A stretch of 64,000 nucleotides of DNA from NCBI GenBank assembly GCA_948474755.1, contig CAOLHI010001662.1, positions 124,001 to 188,000 on the forward strand. Reading direction: 5' to 3'. Both the position numbers and the translations under genes were made by a program. Shown in pieces: positions 22,351 through 33,202 of the stretch. A model generated the notes under the pieces. It ran no database searches, was not told the DNA's origin, and worked only from the letters and a program-made list of their open reading frames with translations. This DNA comes from Ctenosaura bakeri. Lineage: Eukaryota; Chordata; Lepidosauria; Squamata; Iguanidae. Position 1 is the stretch's first letter; each line of letters starts with the position of its first letter.

Positions 22351-24307
22351 ACAGTCCATCAGTACATTTTTGCATGCTCTCCATAGCTCTGGGGATGTTA
22401 GGATGATTCTTGGGTTGTGTGTTTTCCCTTCTAGTTATGGTAGGAAGAGTTTATTTTAAAGCATTTGGGCAATGAAGACCTGACACAGAATTTCAAATCC
22501 CTACAAAACTATGCCACTAGTTACTTCAGAAGTTACTTTAGACATAGTATTAAGCCATATCTATGGAAGCAAGTTAAGATCCATTCTAGTTTTGGAAAGT
22601 ATTGCATAAACACGCTGAACATCTGTTGGAGTCCTATGTCACTGTTTTCAGGTTTTAAAAAGAAAGTACTTGAAGCATTTTGGTGAGGGCTATTTTTGAT
22701 ACATCTGTGCTACATTCCAAAAGGATCTCCTCATGAAAAAAAGATGTGCCTGCTAAGTAGATGGGTGGTTTTTTCCAGTGATGCTGCCTTCACTTTGGCA
22801 GCCACTTCCAAACCTAAAAATAATCTGCCCTGGGTGGTTAGGGGACCACCTGACATAGCATGGCATGGAGGGAGGGATGCTGGGAGAAGGCAAAATCAGC
22901 ACATATTGGCTGATGTCTGTTAGTGGCATACAGACTGTCAGACAATTTTAAGTTGGCATATGTCATTTATGGTCTTTGCAGGAGTTAGAATTCCTCTGCA
23001 ACCCATGCCCTGGACTTACTGTAGAACCTCTGCAGACACCTCCAGGCTAATCCATGGCTGCTTGGGCATGAAGGAGGATCAGAGAAGTATCTTGCTATGT
23101 CCTTGTAGTCAGACATAAAATGATTACATCACTGACTAAGACCTCTGGAGGACCTTGGTGGACCTCAATACATGGTATAATCATTTTGCATCTGGATACA
23201 GCCAGATGCCTTTCTGATTCCCTCTCTACTTCCATTCTCAATCAGCCATGTGAGGGCTGCAGAGTTTCTGTGATAAGCCCAGGGGGTGGTGAATGGCCAG
23301 TTCTGCATAGGTTACTACTACACTATGCTGAGTCACACCAGATTCCAGTGATTACATCCCTTCACTCTTATCACAGGGTTAGAGAATACACAGCCCTCCA
23401 GATGCTGTTGGGCTGCTACACTTACCAGTCCTAGTCAACACAGCCAATGGAGAGGCTTGATAGAAATCCAACATCTGGTAGGAGGCACATTGTTCAGATC
23501 TCTGCTTTAGTGGGTTTATTTGCTGCAGGTCTAAGTAGGTGCTTTTCCTGAATTCAATTCAAGAATGGAAGAGTGTTTTTTGATCCAGTGGCAAGTGGAC
23601 AAGTGGAGCAGAGGAAAGATCAAGGAAACGTACTAACTGCTGGAGCAACAAGATTTTACAGCAGGGTTAGAAAGCCAGGACAGTAATCCAACAGAGTGAC
23701 AAATGACTTTGCTGAACACATAGAAGTTGAGACCCCCCCTTTTCTCCCTTAGATTCTACTTCCATAGCAGGGATTTAAACCAAAGTGAACCTTTGAGATA
23801 ATGCAAGGATCAATTAGGAGTGGAAAATGTGCAGCCATAGTGCATAGGTGCTCCTTCCAAAAAGCCATTTCAGAGGGCTGGCATGTGTACGAACACTACC
23901 ATCATCACCATCTCACTGACCTAAAATAGCTTTCTTTTGCACCAAACAATGATTTTTCTGCACCTGAGAGTCTTCAGAAATGTTAGTTTAGACTGTAAAC
24001 AGATCACACACACCCCAAAAGCAAAGTAGACTTCATTTTTCCTTTATCTGTGGGTCTAGTTTAACCTATGAGAAGTTCTAGGGGTGGAAAATTAACTACC
24101 AGACCTTCCAAAGCTGCTTTTGCCTGAATTAATCCTTGATAGGAATTTTCAAACTAGTTTGGATAATAAAATGGAATGTTTTAAGGACCAGAATGGAGAA
24201 CCACAAAATACCAAGCTAAAGAAGGTGTACATTCCATTACATAAGTTCTATTTCTGTCTGAGAACCTCCTGGTGACACCTTATCATAAATAAAAGTGGTG
24301 GTAGTGT
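22351..24307. other. No gene seen; a MITE-like fragment at about 23379-23500
   Basis: 'cagccctccagatgctgttgggctgc' and, inverted, 'atccaacatctggtaggagg' flank 'cacagccaatggagaggc'. This is the layout of the common 'ctccagatgttggactacaa' MITE. Otherwise nothing is recognised. Confidence 0.4.
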
Positions 24308-24324
24308 CTTTCTTTCTTTCTTTC

Positions 24325-24355
<31 letters not shown>

Positions 24356-24356
24356 A
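24308..24356. repeat. Microsatellite (TTTC)n(TC)n(TTTC)n
   Basis: A pyrimidine-only tract in which a CT run is framed by CTTT units on both sides. Confidence 0.95.
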
Positions 24357-25365
24357 AAAAAAACTAAATCAGATGTCACTATAAAAACTAGTTACCCAGC
24401 TCCCATAAATCAGCCAATATTACTCTAGCAGCGTTCTAAGAATGAGGGTGTATGTTATGCTGGTCGCATGTCAGCTCAGTTAAATTTTGTGTAATGTTGT
24501 CCATTTACATTACTGCCCTGAAGTAATTGATTGATCATGTTGTATCTTTATTGATGTATGTTTATATCTCTACTATGAGTTTCTGGGTTTTATTGTTTAC
24601 AATAAGGATGGATAATTTTTGGGCTTAGGAACACAGAAAGCCCTCTGCTTGATTTCCAAAGCCTTCTGAAAGCAGTCAGTTCTGACCTTTGAGAAAAGCC
24701 ATGTGTCTCTTTCCTGACATCCAACTGCAGCTGGTGGCTTGGTGGTCAATGGGGTTTTGAATGTAGTCCAAATTTTAAAAGAGCTATCCAGGGTGCCAGT
24801 TCCTATCCCACAAAACAGTTTCAGCACCTTGGATAGCTTTACTTTAAAATTCAGGCTAGAATCTAGAACAGAGTTACCACTCACTGATACTAGAGCCATT
24901 AGCCAGCATGGCTGGCAGTGTGTTGCATGGGAAGAAAATAAAACCAGTGGAAGACAGTGATAAAAGGAGAGAAATGTAGGTGATATAAGAAAAAAGTCTA
25001 ACTCTTCACTTTGAAGACCAGTTTCCATAACTGCTGATTTCAGCCCTATCCATAACTGATAGATTACTCATGAGCAAAAACCAGCACATGGGAAAGTACT
25101 TCTTGAATTGCAGTTCCCAGAATCCCTCAGCAACCATGGTCACTCTGAAAGAGTTGCTCATCTCTAGTTTGCAATAGGTATTGGAATAGGTGGACATGAT
25201 ATCTTGTGAGTGAAATCTCAATCTGTTGTTAGTAAGTGGCATGTTCAATTCATGAGCAATTTATGTTTAAATGTTTTGACAGGTTAAATACAAATGTGGT
25301 ATGTTATTGAACGTATTGTTAGAGACACATCTACTATATTTATGCCAACTGGTCTTTTCTATGTA
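24357..25365. other. No gene recognised
   Basis: The 143-codon minus frame at 24597-25028 is the longest nonrepetitive frame here but shows no domain and no gene-like context. 'gcagttcccagaatccctcagcaaccatgg' near 25113 is a fragment of a common MITE interior. Confidence 0.35.
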
Positions 25366-26332
25366 CAGTAGACCCTCCACATTCGTGGGGGATACGTGCA
25401 GAGAACCCCTGCGAAAGTGACATAATTGCGAATAACTTCTCCCCCCAGAACTCCTCCTTCCCTGCACTCTGCTGCAGGCCTCTGCCCACGTGCCCATGTT
25501 GGCGATCGCCAGCAGCAGGCAGGAATTGGGAGGGGGAGAAAAAAAATCTTTCTTCCTTTTCATCCTCCTCCTCCTCCACAGTTGGGGAGATCGCACCAGG
25601 ACTGTGGGCGGGAACATGGTGAGCGGGAAGGAACAATCTTTTTCTCACCACTTGCCATCTTCTCCCTGCCGCCACTTGGGCAGTCACTCGGGGAGCTGTG
25701 GGCGAGTATATGGTGAGCGGGAGGAAGAGATATTTTCTTCCTGCTCGCCAAGTCCCCACCACCACCACTTGGGCAATTGCTTGGGGAGCTGTGGGCAGGC
25801 ATATGGCAAGCGAGAGGAACACATATTTCCTCCCTGCTCACCATGTCCCCCTCTTGCTGCTGCTTGGGCAATTGCTCAGGGAGCTGTGGGCAGGGACATG
25901 GTGAGTGGGAGGAAAGATCTTTTCCTCCCCGCTCACCATGTTCCCCCCACTGCTGCTAGGGCGATTGCTTGGGGAACTGTGGGCAGGGACATGGCGAGCA
26001 GGAGGAAAGGATCTTTTCCTGCCATTCGCCATCTTCCCCCCTCTGCCACCACTCGGTCAATTGGTTGGGGAGCTGTGGGTGGACAGATGGTGAGCAGGAG
26101 GGAAGGATTTGTCCTCAACTTCACCCTCCACCCATCCCCTGCTGGGGCAGTCACACCTGCAGCAGCTGGCAGAGATTGTGAGGGGAAGGAAACAGTCTTT
26201 CCTCCTTTTCTCTCTCCTGTACCCCCTGTACCCCCTGCCAGGAAATGGGAGGAGGAGAATGGGAGAAGAGGCAAGGCACCGTGAATAATCAAAACCACTA
26301 GAGTGAAACCTGCAAATGTGGAAGGAGAATTG
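25366..26332. mobile_element. Tigger/pogo-like nonautonomous element
   Basis: The left end CAGTAGACCCTCCACATTCG follows TA (25364-25365); the right end, read on the minus strand, gives 'caattctccttccacatttgcagg' and is followed by TA (26333-26334). The 'ccctccacattcgygg' terminal type and TA duplication fit Tigger/pogo MITEs of the mariner superfamily, and two shorter relatives occur at 38412 and 44219. The element is 967 bp because of a minisatellite inside it. No transposase remains; the 264-codon plus frame is repeat-derived. Confidence 0.7.
25584..26150. repeat. Minisatellite with hairpin-forming ~95-bp units
   Basis: Units start at 'ggggagctgtgggc' at 25584, 25690, 25783, 25878, 25971 and 26067, giving spacings of 106, 93, 95, 93 and 96 bp. 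Each contains a dyad: 'atggtgagygggaggaaa' is followed within a few bases by its complement 'ttttcctccc.gctcaccat' (clearest at 25899-25940). Most units also end in a (CCN)n/(CTG)n run and 'gggcaattgctt'. Stop-poor frames on both strands follow from this composition. Confidence 0.9.
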
Positions 26333-27317
26333 TATATAAAATTTGTTGCATAGGTTGCTTTTTGTCTGTATTGGAAAGTCTGTTGGGTTTCCTCTGGAAA
26401 TGAAAAAGGTGTAAACAAGAACTCTTTAAAAATAAAATTTCAAAATAAAGAAGAACACATGGAAGCTACAACATACTGCAGCATTGAGTGCTCCTTTTCA
26501 GCATTCCAGCCAGCAAGTCAGTTCTCCATCAAGATATTCCCCTTTCTTCCCAACACCTATTTCTTTTACTTTCCCTCCCCCATCAGTCAATTAACATTTG
26601 ATGGCTAATGAATATGCTCACTTCTAATTGGGCTATGAAGGAGCTTCCTCCCCACTTTAGGTATTTTGCTAAATATGTTCGGTGGCATATTTTTGAAAAT
26701 TTTGGGAATTATCTCAAGCCAACTGAATACTCCCTCTTCTGCCAATGATGCCATTTTGACTGTATAAGAATCCACATTCTTCCTTGTACTTCAGAAACAT
26801 AGTAAATGGTTTTGATGCATTTCAGATGATTAAAGGCATTTTCATAAATGAACATGTTATTTCTGCAGATGAAGTGTGCATTTCAGATGATTCACGTCAT
26901 TAAAAAACACAGATCTCTTCATTCATAACCATTATCAGTATGGTAAGTTAGCAGAAAGCTATTACATTTCAATTATGCAAGTTTGCTAAATTAGCCAGCC
27001 AATCAACACATCTGGCATAAACTGAAAATTTGGAGTTTCTGAATAGAAATTACATGGAAAACTATATTCAAAAAGTACACAGACTTCAGCACAGAGACAA
27101 TATTTACTATTCTCATACCTTATTATAACACAAGGGGACTAAACTGACAATAAATACAATTAGTGTGGATTACACATTGACATTCATGTACTAAGGTTAA
27201 AAATACTTTGCATAGTATGAGTTGTGTGATTTTTTCTAACTCAAATACCAGTATATTTAGCGTATAAAATGTCCAAAGCTCCAAGTCTGAAGGAGTCTTT
27301 GTATGCACAGAATCTAA
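26333..27317. other. No gene or clear repeat recognised
   Basis: AT-rich, CpG-poor. 'catttcagatgatta' (26818-26832) and 'catttcagatgattc' (26879-26893) form a small direct duplication about 60 bp apart. Confidence 0.4.
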
Positions 27318-27500
27318 CCTTGCTGCTGTTGTGTGCCTTCAGGCTGTTTCTAACACATGGTGACCCCATTGCAAACCTATCACGGAGTTTTCTTGGCAAG
27401 ATTTGTTCAGAGGGAGTTTGCTATTGCCTTCCTCTGAGGCTGAGAAAGTGTCGGTTTCCATGGCTAAGAGGGGATTTGACCCCTAGTCCCCAGAAGATCT
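27318..27500 (-). mobile_element. tRNA-derived SINE, internally deleted
   Basis: The tail 'gttgtgtgccttcaggctgtttc' and the central 'gttttcttggcaagatttgttcagagg' are well kept. The body lacks the usual 'cttgcccaaggtcaccca' block and jumps from 'tgagaaagtgtc' to 'ggtttccatggc', then to the B box complement 'gatttgacccc'. Confidence 0.8.
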
Positions 27501-27529
27501 CAGAGGTCTAATGGGCACCTAAAAGAAGA

Positions 27530-27730
27530 TGTGGTCCTTCAACTAGCCTGGACCCAAGCTTTAGAGGTCATCACCAACATTTTGAGTTGTGCCCAGAAAG
27601 GGACCAACACCTAATGGAGCTGTAACAACAAGGGAGTTAACCAGCCCTTGTTAAAACTCTGGCTGCAGCTCTGCAATGCATAATGTCATTAAGATGCGAG
27701 CCAATCCACATTAACCTACTGGACCTCCAG
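27530..27730 (-). mobile_element. L2-type LINE fragment, 3' part
   Basis: 'ctggacccaagctttagaggtcatcaccaacattttgagttgtgcccag' and 'taaaactctggctgcagctctg' correspond to the antisense of L2 3' sequences and to the better preserved L2 at 46660-46830 ('gggctttgcagcactttgaattgcacttgg'). Confidence 0.5.
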
Positions 27731-27882
27731 AGGATGTCTGGGACATTCAACCGGACAGTGACTGGATGCCTCCTGCCCTTCCCTGGCCACTAAATGGCCG
27801 TCAAAGTGCAACCCAGCAGTGCAACACATGTCTACATATCTTTCTAAGAGGATTCCAGTCCTTCTATTACTTCTAGTTGTTA

Positions 27883-28066
27883 AGAGCAATTTGACAGTGG
27901 AATATGCTATCTTAGAGTGTGGTGGAGTCTTCTTTGGAAATTTTTAAACGGAGCTTGGATGGCGATCTATCAAGAATGCTTTGATGGTATATTCCTGCTT
28001 GGCAGGGGGTTGGAGTCAATGGCCTTTGTGGTCTCTTCCAGCTCTATGAGTCTATGATTATATGAG
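27883..28066 (+). mobile_element. CR1 LINE 3' end fragment
   Basis: 'ttgacagtggaatatgctatcttagagtgtggtgga', 'aacggagcttggatggcgat', 'gcagggggttggagtcaatggcc' and the end 'ctctatgagtctatgatta' are the CR1 3' UTR with its octamer end. Confidence 0.85.
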
Positions 28067-30030
28067 TTTCTTTTTAAAAATACAGATAAAATTTAAGATT
28101 TAAAAAATGACCTACCTCTAAATCCTCCTAACTGACCCCTACCGTTTAGGGGTAGGTAAATACTGACTGTAACTTCCTCCCTACTCTAAAAATATTGGCT
28201 TAGATGCTATATCGAAGAAACGTAGCATAACTTTATGCTCACAGAGTTATGCCTCAGTTGTACTACACTGCTGTGTCACAGAACTGTGATACTGAACAAC
28301 AACAAAAAAAGCACATTACCTATTGATTCACAATGTACAAAGCAGAACCATGGGCAACCATGCAATCAAAGTACAATGTGTAACGTGCAAGAAACCAAGC
28401 TGTGCAGTGGCATTGACAGCTGAAGGTTACATTTTTTGTAACTTTCATCTGAATACAGATATTATACATTGGCCAAAAAAATAAAAGTGCATACATTAGG
28501 GAACATATGTATACATAAGATACCAACAGATGCCAGCCACAGTAATGCTAATATAGCTTATATTCTAACTTATTGCCCCAAGAATAAAGGGATTTTTTTA
28601 AAAGAAAAAATGGTGTTGTATGCTTTTCCATATTACTTTTTAAAAGTAGAAATCCTGGTTATATCCTGTGATACCAACACTAATGTGTTAAAGGTAATGT
28701 TGCTATTTGTAACACGCTACTTCCAAGCTTTTCTCTTTGTCACCTGTCTCTCCCTCATTTTCCCTACCAGGCAGGGTGCGATAGATTCCTCTTTCAGTCA
28801 CCCAAACTGATCAGTTACAGGTTTTTATTTTGTTTTGTTGCAATTAAATGGAAGGCCATGTGACACTAGACTAAGGGTTCCAGGATGCCCAACCCAGAAC
28901 TATAGGGTGAGGAGGATCTCTAAAAGTAGTTTGGCCAATACATTGTGAAGAAACCTGGAATCTATGGCCAAGAAAGTAGGAAACAATTGATTTGAGGTTT
29001 TAATAGAGACAGAGAAACACTTGTCAACTTTTTAATCAGCTATAAAAGCTGATATAGGAGACAAAAATTTGCAGCAAGGTTTCCTTTATAAACTAACACA
29101 GGCTTCAGATTAGCACGACACGCCTTTGGTTTACAACTTACTCCCATTTTATACAATTTGCCTCGTTTATTCCAAGAAGGCACACTAAGGTCTGAAGCGT
29201 ATTGATCAGTTCCCTCTAGAGAAAACTAATCAAATCAAATGTTGACTGTTGAATCAACATATAGGTAAATCTCATTGATTCAGTAGATCAGGGAGCTGTC
29301 CTGGAACTTTCTGTTACTAGAAAAAATAAGAAATGTGAAATGGTGTTGGGTAAATGCAACCAAACCCCACAGGGAATACAGCAATTCCTGCAGGCTGATG
29401 AACTAAAATGCCTTCACAGGAATGGGCTTTGTCACATTCTTTTCTTCCCTTTGGAGACTATTTGGGCAGGGTATTCAGAGTTTTCATACTCAAAAGCAAA
29501 CCACATATGACTAACATGCAAGGCTTTGATCACAAAACTGGCTGAATGCTGCCATCTTGTGATCAAAATATTTTAAAACAACTACATTATTCAAACTGAG
29601 CTTTCCACTTCATTGTTGAAGACAAACTTCTGAAAATGTTGCCTTTGTTTCATAGATTGGGATGGAAAAGAATTTTGTTAGAGATGAATTTCTCAATGAA
29701 AGTGTCCATTTTGCATCTTCTGAAACTCACTGTGAGATAAATGGTCCTTGCCATAGAAACACACTTAGTGTAGTGTATTTTGGAGAAATAAAATAGCCAC
29801 AGAACTGTGCATCCATTTTAACAACAAAAGGGCTAAAACTCACTGAAAAATATCCACAAGTGAATTAATCAATAGAGGGAATGCATAGAAAAATGTGAAC
29901 ATTAAATTACAGATGCCATTGTAAGATGAAAAACAGGATGGCATGAAAATGCAGGTAAAATCTGGGGGGAGAAGAAAACCAATACTGAAAGATTCTTCAC
30001 TTCCCTATCCATAGGTTGAGATTAACATAG
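28067..30030. other. No gene or clear repeat recognised
   Basis: 2 kb of AT-rich DNA. A 113-codon plus frame (28469-28810) overlaps minus frames and has no motif. Confidence 0.4.
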
Positions 30031-30120
30031 GCTGTTTCCACAGTAGACTGTTATAATGCTATTATTCTACTTTAAACATCCTATGGAATCCTGGGGTTTG
30101 CAGTTTAGGGAGGAGCCTTT
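30031..30120. mobile_element. Palindromic MITE, family A copy 6, left half only
   Basis: 'agactgttataatgctattattctac' to 'ggaatcctggggtttgcagtttagggagg' is the left arm. The right arm is absent and the sequence passes into unrelated DNA. Confidence 0.85.
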
Positions 30121-30392
30121 GAGGTTTTGGCTAGCCTGTTGGGTTTAGACTTCAGCTCTGTGTGTCTGGTTGGACAGTTCCTCTGCTATTTCAGCAATCT
30201 TTTCTAGGACTTCCTCCTTTCCATGCCAGACGTCTCCTTGCTTCACAAATCTTCGCATCAGTGGCAGAGTTTATGAACATTACGTTTTGGATTTCAGCTC
30301 CCAGAATCCCCCATTCACCTTAGCTCTGGGGTTTGGGAAGTTGTAATCTTTTTTAAAAGACCTTTTTAAGCTTTACTTTTAATGTCTTAACA

Positions 30393-30552
30393 GTTTGAAT
30401 CTTTGCTTGGCCATGGAAATTGACTGGGTAACCTTGATCAAGTCACACTTTTCAGCCTCAGAGGGAGAAGAAGACAAAGGAAACCCCACTCTCAACAAAT
30501 CTTGCCAAGAAAACCTCAGGACAGGGTTGCCTTAGGGTCAGAGACACCACAA
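30393..30552 (+). mobile_element. tRNA-derived SINE, 5'-truncated
   Basis: Starts at the B box 'gtttgaatc', then 'ccatggaaattgactgggtaaccttgatcaagtcaca', 'caacaaatcttgccaagaaaacc' and 'gggttgccttagggtcagaga'. The A-box half is missing. Confidence 0.8.
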
Positions 30553-30618
30553 AAAGATCGGGTGAGATTGTTTTCTGTTTCCTGCAGAGACTAAAATACA
30601 AACCATTCAATTCATCAA

Positions 30619-31940
30619 GTCATAGAATCATAGTGCTGGAAGAGACCACAAGGGCCATTGAGTCCAATTTCCTGCCATGTAGGAATACACCATCAAAACA
30701 TTTCCAACAGATGACCATCCAGCCTCTGTTTAAAAAGTTCCTAAGAAGTAGACTCTACCACACGCAAAGGCAGCACATTCCACTGTCAAACTGCTCTTAC
30801 CATCAGGAAATGTTTCCTAATGTTTAGATGGAATCACTTTTCCTGAAGTTTGAAGCCATTGTTCTATGTCCAGGCTTGTTCCATCCTTCATATGATATCA
30901 CTTAAAATATTTAAACATAGTTATCATGTCACCTCTTAAATTTCTCTTCTCCAGGGTAAACATGACAAGCTCACTAAGTCTCTCCACATATGGCATGATT
31001 TCCAGACCCTCTACCATTTTGGTTGCCTTGCTCTGGACATGTTCCAGCTTGTCAATATCCTTCTTCAACTGTGGTGTCCAGAATTGGACACAGTATTACA
31101 GGTGGGATTTAAGCAAAGCAGAATAGATTAGTACTACCACCTACCTTCACCTAAACACTATACTGTTACTGATATATCCAAGAATCACACCAACTTTCTT
31201 AGCTGTTGCATCACACTGTTGACTTATTCTCAGCCTATAGTGTACCAAGACTCCTAGGCCATTTCAGCACTATGGCCCCATCCCAGCATGGGGATGTGTT
31301 GAAGCTGGTCCACAATGTGTGCTACTACGTGATGTTGTTGCAGTCCCACTCCTATCGTGTCCTCAGCCATTGTGATCATGCATTATACTATTACAGAAAA
31401 AGATCTGGTAATAAGCAATGATTGTGTCAGCTAGGGCCATGCAGGAAGGGCAGAAGCACTGTCAAATCCCTTCCTTCCTCAGTGCAGCACCAGAAGATGC
31501 TGGCTGCACTGCAGAAGGAAGGAGCATGCCCTGAATGCTACCATGTGCTGGCAGCCAGCCGGGTGCAGAGGGGAGCATTCAGGATATGCTCCCATCCTGA
31601 CAATGGCATTGTTGGCATGATGCCAGGACATCACAAGACCCAAGTATGGTGTGGAAAGGGCCTAAGATCCTTTTTGCATGTACTGTGACCAAGCCAGCTG
31701 TCATCTATCCTATATCTATACATTTCTTTTTCTTTCTTTTTTTCTGTCTAAGTGTAGTATCTCACTCTTCTCCCTGCTGAAATTCATTTTGGCCCAGTTC
31801 TCTAATCTGCTGAGGTCATTTTGAATTCTAATCCTGTCCTCTGGGGTGTTAGTTACCCATCTTAATTTGGTGTCATCTGCAAATCTGATAAGAATGTCCT
31901 CTGTTCCCTCAGCCAAATCATTGATAAAGATATTGAATAG
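30619..31940 (-). mobile_element. CR1 LINE 3' portion, interrupted by MITE family B
   Basis: The 3' end 'catagaatcatagtgctggaagagacc' lies at the left, with CR1 RT-C-terminal sequence to its right. Aligned by eye with the better copy at 53921-55920, the element breaks at 31256 and resumes after 31662. A 76-codon frame (31716-31946) still reads IRFADDTKL, the RT catalytic box in its CR1 form (FADD). Elsewhere the frame is broken many times. It meets a second CR1 in the opposite orientation at about 31940. Confidence 0.88.
31257..31662 (+). mobile_element. MITE family B copy 1, inserted in CR1
   Basis: The ends GGCCATTTCAGCAC and GTGTGGAAAGGGCC are inverted. Comparison with the uninterrupted CR1 at 54560-54600 gives the empty site 'gactcctagatct', so both element borders are set by an independent copy; the word cta lies on both sides. 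Internal hairpin: 'cagtgcagcacc' ... 'ggctgcactg'. About 406 bp, noncoding. Confidence 0.85.
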
Positions 31941-32611
31941 ATTCAAATTACAAGAAACATGATTTCACTTAAACTGGGAAGAACTTCTTTCCTGTAAGAA
32001 CTGTTTGACAGTGGAATGGCCTCCCTTGGAGTGTGGTGGACTTTTGTCATGGGCCAGAACTTCACTTCTCCCAGTGAACAGCAGCCTTGAAAGAGAACAT
32101 GCAAAAGCAAATGCATCAGGAGCTAATCAGGTTGGAATGAGCGCCAGCTGGCTCCAGCCTTCTTAGGGAAGGCACAGGGCAGTAGCTGAACAGAAACAAT
32201 TCATGTGTTGCTGGCCCTTGTCTTGTGTTCTTTGGATTCCCTGCTTATTGCCTGCCTGAATTTTCTGACCCCAGACTGTTTGACCCTGTTGCCTGCCAGA
32301 TTCCTGGACCTTTGGATTGTTTCCGATGATGTTTCTTCCTACCGTGAACAGGCAAGCTGTACTGACTGTTAGTGTCTCTGTCTGACTGTAAATGGATTCC
32401 TGCTGACCCTGCACTCTGTTGCCTGGAATGGACAAACAGTGTCTGCACCACTATTGTACTTTGGAGGCTTTTAAACAGAGGCTGGATAGCCATCTCTCAA
32501 GAGAGTTTTAGTCATGGATTCCTGCATGGCCGGAAGTTGGATGAGATGGCCCTTGTAGTCCATTCCAGATCTATGATCCAGATCCACGATTCTATGATTC
32601 TGTAATTCTGT
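31941..32611 (+). mobile_element. CR1 LINE 3' UTR, interrupted by a solo LTR
   Basis: 'ctgtttgacagtggaatggcctcccttggagtgtggtgga' at the left and, after the insertion, 'ctttggaggcttttaaacagaggctggatagccatct' to 'attctatgattctgtaattctg' form one CR1 3' end. It lies head to head with the CR1 at 30619-31940, and since both have their own 3' ends, they are two insertions and not one twin-primed copy. Confidence 0.85.
32045..32457. mobile_element. Probable solo LTR inserted in CR1
   Basis: A 413-bp insertion that starts TGTCATGGGCC and is framed by a 5-bp repeat 'acttt' (32040-32044 and 32458-32462), typical of LTR retroelement integration. The right border ends in GT, not the usual CA, so it may be mutated. 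No internal gag/pol/env sequence; orientation is not certain. Not the same family as 56766-57259. Confidence 0.6.
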
Positions 32612-32935
32612 GACTGCTTGGAGCTTTGCAAGTGGCAATGTTGTAGTGTACCAATGTTGCAGATCAAAATCTGTGTGAACTCCACAATGAAACATGACTG
32701 GGAGAGGCAAAATTTTTCCCATCTGCCTAAAATTATCATTCCTATGTAAAATTTATTAATTTAAAATATGTCTACTGTCCTTCATCACAGAAGCATAGAT
32801 GATATGTAAGTCCTAACATAACAAAAAACGAATGTCATTTTTAAAAACTGAACAGAATTTTTAGAAATTAACACTATGCATTTTAATGCCTGAATAAATA
32901 GGAATGTTTTATTTGAGCAGGTATCTATTTATAAG
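32612..32935. other. No gene seen
   Basis: Short AT-rich stretch with no recognised repeat. Confidence 0.4.
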
Positions 32936-33172
32936 AGAATCAGCATGGTGTGCTGGTTGGAGCATTGGACTATGGACTTTGAAGAACAGGTTTCAAATCT
33001 CCACTCAGCCATGGAAGCCCACTGGGTAACCTTGGGCAAGTCACATTCTCTCAGCCTCAGGGGAAGGGAAAAGCAAATCCCCTCTGAACAAATCTTTCCA
33101 AGAAAATACCATGATAAGTTTGCTTTAAGGTTGCCATAAGTCAGAAACAATTAGAAGACATACAACAACATG
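32936..33172 (+). mobile_element. tRNA-derived SINE, Sauria type, full length
   Basis: Head 'gaatcagcatggtgtgctggttggagcattggac', B box 'ggtttcaaatctc', body 'gggtaaccttgggcaagtcacattctctcagcctcag', tail 'ggttgccataagtcagaaacaattagaagaca' and final 'acaacaaca'. The best full-length example of the family in this window. Confidence 0.9.
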
Positions 33173-33202
33173 CACTTGTTAAGAAGATGGTGGATGAAAT
33201 TT

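Noticed and set aside
24597..25028. 143-codon minus frame
   Set aside because: No motif, no splice or promoter context, and mixed composition like the flanking noncoding DNA.
25490..26284. 264-codon open frame as a gene
   Set aside because: It lies wholly within a ~95-bp tandem repeat of a Tigger-like element. Similar long frames exist on the opposite strand, and unit lengths shift the frame.
30619..32611. Single twin-primed CR1 insertion
   Set aside because: Each half has its own 3' UTR end, so two separate insertions are needed.
1721..33172. tRNA genes
   Set aside because: The A/B-box pairs belong to SINE heads with attached bodies and tails. No cloverleaf with an acceptor stem is present.
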